From NCBI GenBank assembly GCA_043747835.1, contig JAYTOK010000153.1, positions 60,561 through 124,560 of the forward strand: 64,000 nt of DNA, in the 5' to 3' direction. The first letter of the stretch is position 1. Each line of letters opens with the position of its first letter. A model generated the notes under the pieces. It was given only the letters and a program-made list of their open reading frames with translations, made no database searches and had not been told where the DNA came from. Shown here piece after piece: positions 9,723 to 18,382 of the stretch. Made by a program: the position numbers and the translations under genes. The DNA is from CADEED01 sp043747835 (GTDB lineage: Bacteria; Pseudomonadota; Gammaproteobacteria; Steroidobacterales; Steroidobacteraceae).

Positions 9723-10781
9723 TCACATCTGGATTTGCAGGCCGAGACCGATCGTCGTGCTGTCGCCGCCGGTGTCCGGGTCGAAGCTCTTGTCGAGGTA
9801 GTAGAAGCTGATGCGCGCGTTGAACGACTTGATGATGTAGTTCAGGTCGAGCTCCAGCGTGTCCTGGTCGATCGACGGGCCGAACTCATAGTCGAAGCTC
9901 GCCGTGCCGAACTTGCCGAGCACCTGGAACTTGCCGGGACCCGCTTCGCCGGGGAATAGATAGGCACCGAGGACGTAGAAGCCGTCTTCCTTCTCGTACG
10001 GCGTGCCGTCCGGCGACGGATAGCCGCCGAGGCCGTCATACACCGCGTATTCGGATTCGACGGTCACCACGCCCGAGTTGCCGAGCTTCTTCTCGAGCAG
10101 GAAGTCGAGGGAGTACGCATCGCCGGCATCCGCCGTCTGCGCCGCAAGGCCCACCGCGAGAAGATCCTTCTCGCCGTAGTACGTGCCGTTCAGGTAGTAG
10201 CCGTCTTCGGCATCCCAGAAGTCCACCTGCACGCGCGAGGCGAGCAGCGTGTCGGAGTCGCCGGTGGTGAGGCCCGCCACGTCGAACGCGCCGATCGAGA
10301 ACTTCACCTTGTCGTATTGACCCCAGTACATGATGCCGTCATCACGGCCCTCGGTCTCGAACGGATAGCCGTCCTGCACGCCGTCCTGGTACACGGCCCA
10401 GTTGCTCGCGTAGTAAGGCCCGTAGAGATTGGCGCGATCGCTGGGCGGCAGGAAACGGCCGACCCAGATGTTGTGCATGCCGCCGCCGAACGAGAACTGC
10501 GCGGCCGCGTCGATGACACGGATTTCCTCGTCGTTCGAGTTGTACTCCGTGTTGAACATGAAGCCGATGTTCTCGGAGGCCTTGCCGCTGAAATACAGAC
10601 GCGCGCTGTTCACCGCGAAGTCGCTGAACGAATCGCCGCCGTCGAAATCCGTCGTGACGAAGCTGGTCCGCAGCCCGCCACCGACTTTCACTTCCGGCAA
10701 ATCGGCGAGAGCCTGCGAGACCGGCCCGATCGCGAGCGCCGCTGCGACCGCCGCTTTGATGAGTTGTGACTTGAGAGACAT
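9723..10781 (-). CDS. Outer-membrane porin, first gene of the urea operon
   Basis: A 352-residue beta-barrel protein. It has a clear signal peptide (MSLKSQLIKAAVAAALAIGP, cleaved after SQALA) and alternating aromatic/polar strands such as NIGFMFNTEYNSNDEE, MHNIWVGRFLPPSDRANLYG and ARISFYYLDKS. It looks like the OprO/OprP-type porins found next to urt genes in other proteobacteria, and its position suggests it lets urea or short amides cross the outer membrane. AAGGAATCAC just before the ATG at 10779-10781 is a strong ribosome binding site. The start at 10910 is rejected because those codons precede the signal peptide. Its stop is about 11 bases from urtA. Confidence 0.9.
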   Translation of the reverse strand: MSLKSQLIKAAVAAALAIGPVSQALADLPEVKVGGGLRTSFVTTDFDGGDSFSDFAVNSARLYFSGKASENIGFMFNTEYNSNDEEIRVIDAAAQFSFGGGMHNIWVGRFLPPSDRANLYGPYYASNWAVYQDGVQDGYPFETEGRDDGIMYWGQYDKVKFSIGAFDVAGLTTGDSDTLLASRVQVDFWDAEDGYYLNGTYYGEKDLLAVGLAAQTADAGDAYSLDFLLEKKLGNSGVVTVESEYAVYDGLGGYPSPDGTPYEKEDGFYVLGAYLFPGEAGPGKFQVLGKFGTASFDYEFGPSIDQDTLELDLNYIIKSFNARISFYYLDKSFDPDTGGDSTTIGLGLQIQM

Positions 10782-10841
10782 GTGATTCCTTTTATTTGCG
10801 AGATCCCTGCGACCGACGGTAAGGAACGGGTCCCGTCGGAG

Positions 10842-10864
10842 ATAGGCGTCATTTGACGTAGGCG
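10842..10864 (-). promoter_or_regulatory. CGTCAAATGAC box upstream of porin-urt-ure operon
   Basis: Read on the minus strand, CCTACGTCAAATGACGCCTA contains the inverted repeat CGTCA-AA-TGACG, centred about 70 bases upstream of the porin start. A near-identical box (CCTGCGTCAAATGACTTATA) lies between ureG and its divergent neighbour at 19033-19054. The match to CCTnCGTCAAATGACnnnTA in two separated urease loci suggests an operator for a common regulator. The LuxR-type regulator at 14422 is the best local candidate. Confidence 0.6.
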
Positions 10865-10979
10865 TGAAACCCGTTGTTCGAAGAGAGTGCGCGGCGCCCT
10901 TGGGATGCACCCTAACGAGTCAGTTGATCGAATCTTGAGCAGCGCTTTGCTTGCCGGGGGTCCGCGCGCGGGTTGGCGA

Positions 10980-10994
10980 TGGCACGCGCATTGC
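10980..10994 (+). promoter_or_regulatory. Sigma-54 promoter for the NCS1-kinase gene
   Basis: TGGCACGCGCATTGC matches the sigma-54 consensus TGGCAC-N5-TTGC exactly. The -24 GG is at 10981-10982 and the -12 GC at 10993-10994, with the required ten bases between. Transcription would start near 11006, about 100 bases before the GTG at 11109. This implies nitrogen control through NtrC. I could not find a full NtrC site (GCACC-N6-GGTGC) nearby, only a GCACC half-site at about 10905. Confidence 0.8.
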
Positions 10995-11008
10995 TTCGCC
11001 GGATGAAG

Positions 11009-11034
11009 GGGGACAGATCAATGGATCTGTCCCC
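11009..11034. repeat. REP-like hairpin in the leader of the NCS1-kinase gene
   Basis: GGGGACAGATC and GATCTGTCCCC form an 11-bp stem around a four-base loop, immediately downstream of the predicted sigma-54 start point. It would be at the extreme 5' end of the kinase mRNA. The core resembles the other GGGGACAG elements of the window. Confidence 0.75.
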
Positions 11035-11108
11035 TATCTAACGGGGAGAGCGGTATCAAGCCGCGACAACAAAAAATCATCCGTGAGCGGCGGCAGTACA
11101 ACCAATGG

Positions 11109-14100
11109 GTGAACAGCCAGACGCTCGAGGACTACGCGCTGCGGTTCACCGCGCAGCGCGCGCGCCGTTCGACGGCGCGCGTCGGCAACACCGCGCTCGG
11201 TCCGATCGCATTCCTCGCCTGCGAGGCGATCGGCGGCACGCTCACCCTGCTTTACGGCTTTCCCAACGTCGCGTGGGCCATCGGCGCCTTCGCGCTCGTG
11301 ATGTTCGCGATCGGCCTGCCCATCGCCTACTACGCGGCGAAGTACGGCGTAGACATCGACCTGCTCACGCGCGGCGCGGGTTTCGGCTACATGGGCAGCA
11401 CGGTCACTTCGCTGATCTACGCGTCGTTCACCTTCCTGCTGTTCGCGATCGAAGCCAGCATCATGTCCGTGGCGCTGAACCTCGTGTTCGGTATTCCGAT
11501 GTGGGTCGCGCACATCCTGAGTTCGCTCGTCGTCATACCGATCGCGCTCTACGGCATCAGCCTCATCAGCAAGATGCAGATCGTCACGCAGCCGATCTGG
11601 CTGACCCTGCAGTTCGTGCCGATCGCCATCATCGCGTGGAAAAACCCGACCGAGATCGCCGCGTGGACGGCGTTCGGCGGTAGTGAGGCGGCCGCCGCGG
11701 GCGAAAGCGGCGCCGGCTTCAACTTCGTGTTCTTCGGCCTCGCGGCTTCCGTGCTGCTCTCGCTGCTGCCGCAGATCGGCGAGCAGGTGGACTACCTGCG
11801 CTTCCTGCCCGAGAAGACAAAGCAAAATCGCGTGGGCTGGTGGACCGCGGTGATCGGCACGGGCCCGGGCTGGGTCCTGCTCGGCGGCTTCAAACTACTG
11901 ATCGGCTCGTTCCTCGCCGTGTGGCTCGTGCGCCAGGGAGTGCATCCCTCGCAGGCCGACGAGCCGACGATCATGTACCACCACGCGTTCCGCGAAGTGT
12001 TCCAGTCGCCCACGGTCGCGCTCGTGCTCACCGGCATCTTCGTGATCGTCTGCCAGCTCAAGATCAACGTGACGAACGCCTACGCGGGATCGATCGCCTG
12101 GTCGAACTTCTTCTCGCGGCTCACGCATTCGCATCCGGGCCGCGTCGTCTGGCTGGTGTTCAACGTCGTGCTCGCGCTGATCCTCATGGAGATCGGCATC
12201 TTCCGCGCGATCGAAAGCATCCTCGTCATCTACGCGAACTTCGCCGCCGGCTGGATCGGCGCGCTCACGGCGGATCTCGTGGTGAACAAGCCGCTCGGTT
12301 ACAGCCCGAAGGACATCGAATTCAAGCGCGCGCATCTCTACGACATCAACCCCGTGGGCGTCGGCGCGCTCATCCTCTCCGTGATCGTCTCGAGCGCCGC
12401 GTTCATGGGCGCCTTCGGTCACTACGCCCAGATCCTCTCTCCTTTCGTCGCGTTGACGGTTGCGTTCGTCGCGGCTCCCATCATCGCGCACGTCACCCGC
12501 GGCAAGTACTACCTTGCCCGCCCTGCCGAGGGACTGCCGCCCAACGCGGCCGAACTCGAGTGCTCGATCTGCGAGAACGTGTTCGAGCGCGGCGACATCG
12601 CGATGTGCCCCGCGTACGCGGGACCTATCTGCTCGCTGTGCTGCACGCTCGAGGCGCGCTGCCGCGATCAATGCAAGACGAACAGCCGCTTCAACGAGCA
12701 GCTCGATGTCTTCATCTCGCGCCTGTTGCCGAAGCGCGTGGGCGCCGTGCTCAACACGCGCGCGGGACACTTCGGCGGCCTGCTCGTCCTGTCGAACATC
12801 GCGATCGGCTTCCTGCTCGCCCTCATCTACCAGCAATACGCCGGCACGCTCCCCGACGAGCGCGAAACCATCAGGACGACGCTGTGGCTGGTCTACTTTG
12901 CGCTGCTGTTCGTCTCGGGCGTGATGTCGTGGCTGATCGTGCTCGCGCACGAAAGCCGGCGCGCCGCCGAAGCCGAATCCGCGCGCCAGACGTCGATGCT
13001 CATGGACGAAATCGACGCGCACAAACGCACGGACGCGGCGCTGCAGAAGGCGAAGGAAGTCGCGGAATCCGCGAACGTCGCGAAGACGCGCTACATCGCG
13101 GGTCTGAGCCACGAGATCCGCTCGCCGCTGAACTCGATCTATGGCTACGCGCAGTTGCTGGAGCGCGGCTCGGCCGCGCCGTCGGACAATGCGATCCGCG
13201 TGATCCGCCGCAGCGCGGAGCACCTCGCCGATCTCATCGACGGCATCCTGGACATCTCCAAGATCGAGAACGGAATCCTGCGGCTCAACCGCGATCGCGT
13301 GCCGCTGCCGGAGTTCCTCGACCAGATCGTCGACATGTTCCGGCTGCAGGCCGCCGTGAAAGGCATCGAGTTCATCTACACGCGGCCGCCGAATCTGCCC
13401 GCCTTCGTGCACGTCGATCAGAAACGGCTGCGCCAGATCCTCATCAACCTGCTCTCGAACGCCATCAAGTTCACGGAGCGCGGCAGCGCGTCGTTGATCG
13501 TGCGCTACCGCAGCCAGGTCGCCGAGTTCGAGATCGCGGACACCGGTGTCGGCATTCCCGCGGAGGAACTCGAACGCGTGTTCGAACCATTCGAGCGCGG
13601 CCGCGGCGCGAATGTCCGGGCGATCCCGGGCACCGGCCTCGGGCTCACGATCACCAAACTACTGACCCAGATCATGGGCGGCGAGATCAACGCGACGAGC
13701 GTCGTCAGCAAGGGTACGACGTTCGCGGTGCGCCTGTTGTTGTCGGAAGCCGCGCCCGCGCCGAACGCCGGCGTGCTGGGTCTGCCGGCAATCACGGGCT
13801 ATCTAGGCACCCGGCGGCGCGTCCTGCTCGTCGACGACGATCCCTCGCATCTCGACATCGTGCAGAAGCTTCTTCTCCCGCTCGGCTTCGAGCTCGCGAC
13901 CGCCAGCGACGGACAGCGCGGACTCGAACTCGCCATGGAATTCCGCCCGGAGCTCGCGTTTCTCGATCTGACGATGCCCGGGATGACCGGCTGGGAGCTC
14001 GCGGCGCAACTGCGCTCGTCGCCCGGATTCGAGGCGCTGCGCATCGTCATCGTCTCCGCGAACGCGCATGAATTCACGCCCGGCGGCGCGGGCGCGACGC

Positions 14101-14429
14101 ACGACGCATTTCTCATCAAGCCCATCGACGTGCAGCGGCTGGTCGAATGCGTCGGCGTGCAACTCGATCTCCAATGGCAATACGCCGAAGTGCCACCCGC
14201 CTCCGGCGAGATGGGCGATACCGGCGGGGTCGCTCCGTCGCAGCATCACGTCGACGACCTCTATCAACTCGGACTCATCGGCCACGTGCGCGGCATCCAG
14301 GCGAAGCTGCGCGAGATGGAGAGCGATCCGTCCACCAAACACTTCGCGGCGCGGATGCGCGCGCTGGTTGCGAGCTTCGATTTCAAACGTTACATGCATG
14401 TGCTGGAAGGGATGCGTAAACATGGCTGA
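11109..14429 (+). CDS. NCS1-permease-type sensor hybrid histidine kinase
   Basis: An 1106-residue protein with four parts. Residues 1 to about 470 are a twelve-helix NCS1 (purine/cytosine/allantoin permease) domain. At about 485-525 there is a cysteine cluster (CSIC, then CPAY, ICSLCC, CRDQC) that looks metal-binding. The histidine kinase core follows, with His668 in SHEIRSPLNS and the ATP-binding motifs NLLSNAIKF and GTGLGLTI. A receiver domain has Asp953 (LAFLDLTMPG). The combination suggests a membrane sensor for urea or another nitrogen compound, using a transporter fold as sensory input. It is divergent from the porin-urt-ure operon, has a sigma-54 promoter, and overlaps the next regulator gene by eight bases. 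The GTG at 11109 is the first usable start, but the frame is open and coding-like back to 11007. Confidence 0.9.
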   Translation: MNSQTLEDYALRFTAQRARRSTARVGNTALGPIAFLACEAIGGTLTLLYGFPNVAWAIGAFALVMFAIGLPIAYYAAKYGVDIDLLTRGAGFGYMGSTVTSLIYASFTFLLFAIEASIMSVALNLVFGIPMWVAHILSSLVVIPIALYGISLISKMQIVTQPIWLTLQFVPIAIIAWKNPTEIAAWTAFGGSEAAAAGESGAGFNFVFFGLAASVLLSLLPQIGEQVDYLRFLPEKTKQNRVGWWTAVIGTGPGWVLLGGFKLLIGSFLAVWLVRQGVHPSQADEPTIMYHHAFREVFQSPTVALVLTGIFVIVCQLKINVTNAYAGSIAWSNFFSRLTHSHPGRVVWLVFNVVLALILMEIGIFRAIESILVIYANFAAGWIGALTADLVVNKPLGYSPKDIEFKRAHLYDINPVGVGALILSVIVSSAAFMGAFGHYAQILSPFVALTVAFVAAPIIAHVTRGKYYLARPAEGLPPNAAELECSICENVFERGDIAMCPAYAGPICSLCCTLEARCRDQCKTNSRFNEQLDVFISRLLPKRVGAVLNTRAGHFGGLLVLSNIAIGFLLALIYQQYAGTLPDERETIRTTLWLVYFALLFVSGVMSWLIVLAHESRRAAEAESARQTSMLMDEIDAHKRTDAALQKAKEVAESANVAKTRYIAGLSHEIRSPLNSIYGYAQLLERGSAAPSDNAIRVIRRSAEHLADLIDGILDISKIENGILRLNRDRVPLPEFLDQIVDMFRLQAAVKGIEFIYTRPPNLPAFVHVDQKRLRQILINLLSNAIKFTERGSASLIVRYRSQVAEFEIADTGVGIPAEELERVFEPFERGRGANVRAIPGTGLGLTITKLLTQIMGGEINATSVVSKGTTFAVRLLLSEAAPAPNAGVLGLPAITGYLGTRRRVLLVDDDPSHLDIVQKLLLPLGFELATASDGQRGLELAMEFRPELAFLDLTMPGMTGWELAAQLRSSPGFEALRIVIVSANAHEFTPGGAGATHDAFLIKPIDVQRLVECVGVQLDLQWQYAEVPPASGEMGDTGGVAPSQHHVDDLYQLGLIGHVRGIQAKLREMESDPSTKHFAARMRALVASFDFKRYMHVLEGMRKHG

Positions 14430-15354
14430 CAACAACTCTCCGAACGACGTGCGGCGCGACACGGTGCTGGTCGTCGACGACACGCCGGAAACGCTGGGCT
14501 TCCTCACGGACACGCTCGACGGCGCGGGCTTCACCGTGCTCATCGCGACCGACGGCGAGAGCGCATTGCGCCTCATGGAGCAGATCACGCCCGACCTCGT
14601 GCTCATGGACGCGTTGATGCCCGGGCTCGACGGCTTCGAGACCTGCCGGCGCCTCAAGCGCGACAAGCGCATCGCGCACGTGCCGGTGATCTTCATGACC
14701 GGCCTCACTGAAACGGAGAGCGTGATCGAGGGTCTCGCGGCGGGAGGCGTCGACTATGTGACGAAGCCTCTCGTCATCGATGAACTGCTCGCGCGCATCC
14801 GCGTACATCTCGCGAACGCGCGCGTCAGCGCGGGCACGCGCGCCGCGCTCGACGCCACGGGGAGATTCCTGCTCGCGACCGACCGGTCCGGGCGAATCCT
14901 GTGGAGCACGCCGAAGGCGCGCCAGTTGTTTGGCGTGCTGTTCCCGGCGGCGAACGACTCGGCCGCCGCGTTGCCGGTTGGCATCCTGCGCCAGCTCATG
15001 CAGTTGCGTTCCGACGGCGGGAACACCGGGGCGCGGCTGCACGTCGATGTCGGCGGCCGCAAGGTCGAGATCTCCGTGTTGAGCCCCATCGGTCCCGACG
15101 AATTGCTGTTTCGAGTCACCGAACTCGGCACCACCGCTGACGAACAGCAGCTCGCCAGCACCCTCGCGCTGACCTCGCGCGAATCGGAGGTCCTGCTGTG
15201 GATCTCGCGTGGCAAGGCGAACCGGGAGATCGGCGAGATCCTGGCCATCAGTCCGCGCACGGTGAACAAGCACCTCGAGCAAATCTTCGTGAAGCTCGGG
15301 GTCGAAAACCGCGCGTCCGCCGCGGCCCGTGCCGTGCGCGCGCTCGCGAGATAG
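14422..15354 (+). CDS. LuxR-type two-component response regulator
   Basis: A 310-residue regulator. The receiver domain occupies residues 13-130 with phosphoacceptor Asp63 (LVLMDALMPG) and Lys in VTKPL. A middle PAS-like region runs over 145-235 (RFLLATDRSGRILWSTPKARQ), and a LuxR/GerE helix-turn-helix is at about 245-305 (LTSRESEVLLWISRGKANRE). Its start overlaps the stop of the NCS1-kinase gene, so the two form a two-component pair. The divergent urea operon is its probable target. Related pairs elsewhere are found next to urt genes, though I cannot verify the orthology here. Confidence 0.93.
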   Translation: MADNNSPNDVRRDTVLVVDDTPETLGFLTDTLDGAGFTVLIATDGESALRLMEQITPDLVLMDALMPGLDGFETCRRLKRDKRIAHVPVIFMTGLTETESVIEGLAAGGVDYVTKPLVIDELLARIRVHLANARVSAGTRAALDATGRFLLATDRSGRILWSTPKARQLFGVLFPAANDSAAALPVGILRQLMQLRSDGGNTGARLHVDVGGRKVEISVLSPIGPDELLFRVTELGTTADEQQLASTLALTSRESEVLLWISRGKANREIGEILAISPRTVNKHLEQIFVKLGVENRASAAARAVRALAR

Positions 15355-15381
15355 ACTCGCCCTCCTGAACGGGAGGGGATC

Positions 15382-16080
15382 ATGAATATCCGGCACGGCA
15401 GAGTTTCCGGCGTCGCCAGTCTTGTTTGCACGCTGGTCGTGTGCGCGCTGGCGGGCGCCCTCGCCGGCTGCGCCGCCGACCGCAAACCCGAGGAAACCAC
15501 AGCCGACGGCCTCGTCAGAGTTCCCTCGCGCGCGGCCGGTGGCGTCTATCGCGCGCCCGGCGCACCGTTCTTCCAGTACAAGCGGTTCATCATCGAACCG
15601 CTCACCGTCGACTTCATCAAGGACTGGCAGAAGACCCACAAGGAAGTCTCGACGCGTGAAGTCCAGCGCATGCGCGATGAATCCCGGCGCAACTTTCTCG
15701 AGGAGTTCGCCGATGTGCTCATCAAGGAAGGCGGCTACACGCTGGCGGACGCGCCGGCGGCGGACGTCTTACTGCTCGCGCCCGCGCTGACGGAGCTCGA
15801 CGTGCCCGCGCCCGAGAACGACACGGTGGAGACGCGCTCGCTGTCGCCGCGACGCCCGTCGATGACGTTGACGGGCGAACTGCGCGACTCGCTCACGGGC
15901 AAGCTCGTCGGCCGCGTCATCGTGATCGAGCCCGGCGAACGCTACGGCGCGAACGAGCTGCGGCCCGCGAATCGCGTGACGAACGCGCACGAACTGCGGC
16001 TCGTGTTCGGCCGGTGGGCGCGCATGCTGCGCGAGGCACTGAGCGTTGCCAGCACCCAGCGCCCGGAAGTCGGGGCCTGA
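15382..16080 (+). CDS. DUF3313-like exported lipoprotein
   Basis: A 232-residue protein with a lipoprotein signal ending LAGC, so Cys30 would be lipidated. The mature part starts CAADRKPEETTADGL and has mixed alpha/beta segments (FQYKRFIIEPLTVDF, RRNFLEEFADVLIKEGGYTLADAPAADVLLLAPALTELDV) like the DUF3313 family of outer-membrane lipoproteins. The function is not known. GGGAGGGGATC precedes the ATG as ribosome binding site. It lies 27 bases after the response regulator and may be cotranscribed. Confidence 0.8.
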   Translation: MNIRHGRVSGVASLVCTLVVCALAGALAGCAADRKPEETTADGLVRVPSRAAGGVYRAPGAPFFQYKRFIIEPLTVDFIKDWQKTHKEVSTREVQRMRDESRRNFLEEFADVLIKEGGYTLADAPAADVLLLAPALTELDVPAPENDTVETRSLSPRRPSMTLTGELRDSLTGKLVGRVIVIEPGERYGANELRPANRVTNAHELRLVFGRWARMLREALSVASTQRPEVGA

Positions 16081-16090
16081 TGGGCCCAGG

Positions 16091-16158
16091 ATGGGGAGTG
16101 GCCCCAAAGACCGGTTTGGGGAGTAGCCCCAAAGGCCCGTTTGGGGCTACTCCCCAAA
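16091..16158. repeat. REP-like cluster (GGGGAGTGGCCCC type)
   Basis: Three units occur in the gap between convergent genes: ATGGGGAGTGGCCCCAAA (16091-16108), TTTGGGGAGTAGCCCCAAA (16115-16133) and TTTGGGGCTACTCCCCAAA (16140-16158). The last two are exact inverted copies. The core differs from the GGGGACAGG type near the urease genes, but the same subtype recurs at 17243-17285. The hairpins may also serve as bidirectional transcript ends. Confidence 0.85.
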
Positions 16159-16161
16159 CTC

Positions 16162-17172
16162 CTAGTTAGGCGCCTCGATCTCCAGGCCGGCGGCACGCAA
16201 CTGCGACAGGTAACCGTCGGGGCTCAGCAGGCTGTCGAAATTCACGACCGCGAATGTCGATTCGTTCTTCGCGAGGGCGGCGAGCGCGGCATCGAGCCAC
16301 AGTTTTTCCATTTGTTCACGCAGGTCCGCCGGAAGCAACTCGCGCGCGGCCTGTGCCCCGAGCAACGCCGTCGTGCACGGCAGCTCGGGGTCGGGACGCG
16401 GCAGGGAGCTGATCGTCTCGAGATCCGCGCGCGCCCAGGCGTTTGCGCGCGCCATGACCCAATCGCGATCGGCGAGTCGTTCCGTGAGATCGAGCGTCGT
16501 CCGGAGGCATTCGATGTCGGCGAGCGGTTCGCGAAGAAAGCCTTTCAGCTTGCCGCGCAGTTCCGCGGTTTTGAACTTGAACTCGAGCGATGGAGACGTC
16601 ACGGGCAGTTTCTTCTCCGCGATGATCCTGTCGATCGCGAACCAGACGAGGCCGCTCTCGTGGAGGCCTAGCTTCTCCACCGCGGTCGTGCGGAGTCGCT
16701 CCGCGGCGAACCACGGGCGCCAGTTCTCGAAGCTCCTGGAGTTTCTGAGGAAAATCTTGCGCTGCGCGAGCCAGCGAACGTAAAGATCGGGAGGCAATAC
16801 CTCGTCGAGATCCTCGTTGTCCGGGTTGCTGCGCGCCTTTAGCAGTGACGGAACCAGCGTGAGCCCGCGAAACACGCCGATTTTCTCGTCGGTCGTGATG
16901 CCCAAGCCGGGCTCGTTGAGTATCTCTTGCGCCCCGGCGACGACCGCTTCGATCTCGCGCGATTTCCACTGCATGCCCTTGGGCAACCCGAACGGATCGC
17001 CAACGATCCACAGCACGTGGTTCGTCGAATCCTCGGGCCGAGTCACGCGCCAGAGGCCGGGACCCTTGAACTCTCCCGTGACGACGATTTCCTCGAGAGT
17101 GTCTTCATCGGCGGCAAAGGCCGGAACCGAGAGCAACCAACCCAGCATGACAATGCGGATGAACGCCGGCAT
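16162..17172 (-). CDS. TraB/GumN-like exported protein, copy 1
   Basis: A 336-residue protein with a signal peptide (MPAFIRIVMLGWLLSVPAFA) and a TraB/GumN-like body starting EEIVVTGEFKGPGLWRVTRP, then HVLWIVGDPFGLPKGMQWKS. In canonical TraB proteins this strand carries GTxH; here the position is GDPF, so the putative catalytic His is absent. It is a close paralogue of the next gene (17305-18318). The homology continues about 70 bases upstream into the 5' regions (ACCTCGCGCGCCGA and TAGTTCCAAC on the plus strand). Its role is unknown; periplasmic location is inferred from the signal peptide. Confidence 0.82.
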   Translation of the reverse strand: MPAFIRIVMLGWLLSVPAFAADEDTLEEIVVTGEFKGPGLWRVTRPEDSTNHVLWIVGDPFGLPKGMQWKSREIEAVVAGAQEILNEPGLGITTDEKIGVFRGLTLVPSLLKARSNPDNEDLDEVLPPDLYVRWLAQRKIFLRNSRSFENWRPWFAAERLRTTAVEKLGLHESGLVWFAIDRIIAEKKLPVTSPSLEFKFKTAELRGKLKGFLREPLADIECLRTTLDLTERLADRDWVMARANAWARADLETISSLPRPDPELPCTTALLGAQAARELLPADLREQMEKLWLDAALAALAKNESTFAVVNFDSLLSPDGYLSQLRAAGLEIEAPN

Positions 17173-17242
17173 AGGACCTCGCGCGCCGAGAGTGGCGTGC
17201 GATGTGACCGACGACCGGGAGAATTAGTTCCAACTACTTGAA

Positions 17243-17285
17243 TTGGGGAGTGGCCCCAAACGGCGGTTTGGGGCCACTCCCCAAA
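17243..17285. repeat. REP-like inverted repeat between the two GumN paralogues
   Basis: TTGGGGAGTGGCCCCAAA and TTTGGGGCCACTCCCCAA are perfect complements separated by six bases (CGGCGG). It lies between the two duplicated genes, downstream of copy 2 and upstream of copy 1, close to where the duplication boundary must be. Confidence 0.85.
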
Positions 17286-17304
17286 CCGCGTTTCGGTGCC
17301 GAAC

Positions 17305-18318
17305 CTAGCGGGGTGGTTCGACGGCGAGGCCGGCGCCGCGCAGGCGCGTGAGATAGCCGTCCGCGCGCATGAGCTTCGCCATCGGCACGATCGCGAACGT
17401 GCTCGCGTTCTTGTCGAGGCTCGCGATGGCGGTGTCCAGCCAGAGTTTCTCCACTTGCTCGCGAATGTCGGCCGGAACGAGCTCGCGCGCGACCTGCGAA
17501 CTCAGCACCGCCATCGCGCACGGTAGATAGGGATTCGGCAGCGCCGGCAACGACGCCAGCGTCTCGAGATCCGCGCGCGCCCACGCCTGCGCGCGCTCCG
17601 TCTCGATCTCGCGATTCGCCAACGCCTCGGTGAGGTCGAGCGTCGCGCGGAAACATTCCACGTCGGTCAGCGACTCGCGCGAGAACTCCTTGATCTTGCC
17701 GCGCACTTCGGCGCGCTTGACGACGAACGGGATCGACGGCCCGTTGATCGGTATCTTCTTCTGCTCCACCGGCTTCCCGATGACTTCCCAGACGACGCCG
17801 CGCTCGCGCAGCTTCAGCTTCTCGAACGCGCGATTGCGCAGCCGGTCCGCCGCGAACAGCGGTCGCCAGTCCTCGAGCCCCTTCGTGCCGCGCAGGTACA
17901 GCTCCTTCTGCTTCACCCAGCGCGAGTAGAGGTCGGGCGGAAGAAGATCCTCGAGCTCCTTGTCATCCGGGTTCTTGCGCGCCTTCATGAGCGCGGGCAC
18001 GAGAGTCAGTCCGCGCAGCATCCCGATTTCCTCATCGGGCTTCAGCGAGACCGACGCATCGCGCAGGATTTCCTGGGAGCCGAGCGCGACCGCTTCGATC
18101 TCCCGCGACTTCCATTGCATCTTGTTCGGCAGCGCGAACGGGTCACCGACGATCCACAGGACATGATCCGTCGAAACGCCGGGACGCGTCACGCGCCAGA
18201 GGCCGGGACCCTTGAACTCCCCGGTTACGACGATTTCCTCGAGCGGTTCTTCGTCGACTGCGAAAACCGGAACCGTGACCAACGACAGGATCGCAATGAT
18301 GCGGATGAATGCCGGCAT
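17305..18318 (-). CDS. TraB/GumN-like exported protein, copy 2
   Basis: A 337-residue paralogue of the 16162-17172 product. It begins MPAFIRIIAILSLVTVPVFA and has the same EEIVVTGEFKGPGLWRVTRPG start, HVLWIVGDPFALPNKMQWKS segment and C-terminal half (LVPADIREQVEKLWLDTAI). Both copies are intact, equal in length and in the same direction, so this is a tandem duplication retained by the genome. The upstream open frame to 18411 is not used; the ATG at 18316-18318 begins the signal peptide and matches copy 1. ureG ends 64 bases upstream. Confidence 0.82.
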   Translation of the reverse strand: MPAFIRIIAILSLVTVPVFAVDEEPLEEIVVTGEFKGPGLWRVTRPGVSTDHVLWIVGDPFALPNKMQWKSREIEAVALGSQEILRDASVSLKPDEEIGMLRGLTLVPALMKARKNPDDKELEDLLPPDLYSRWVKQKELYLRGTKGLEDWRPLFAADRLRNRAFEKLKLRERGVVWEVIGKPVEQKKIPINGPSIPFVVKRAEVRGKIKEFSRESLTDVECFRATLDLTEALANREIETERAQAWARADLETLASLPALPNPYLPCAMAVLSSQVARELVPADIREQVEKLWLDTAIASLDKNASTFAIVPMAKLMRADGYLTRLRGAGLAVEPPR

Positions 18319-18382
18319 GTAACCTCGCGCGCCGAAAGCGGCGTGCGGTGAGACTAGCGACCCGGCCGCATAGTTCCAACAA

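Noticed and set aside
10811..10838. CCGACGG/CCGTCGG inverted repeat upstream of the porin gene as a regulator site.
   Set aside because: The 7-bp arms with a long loop are common by chance in GC-rich DNA, and no second copy was seen near related genes.
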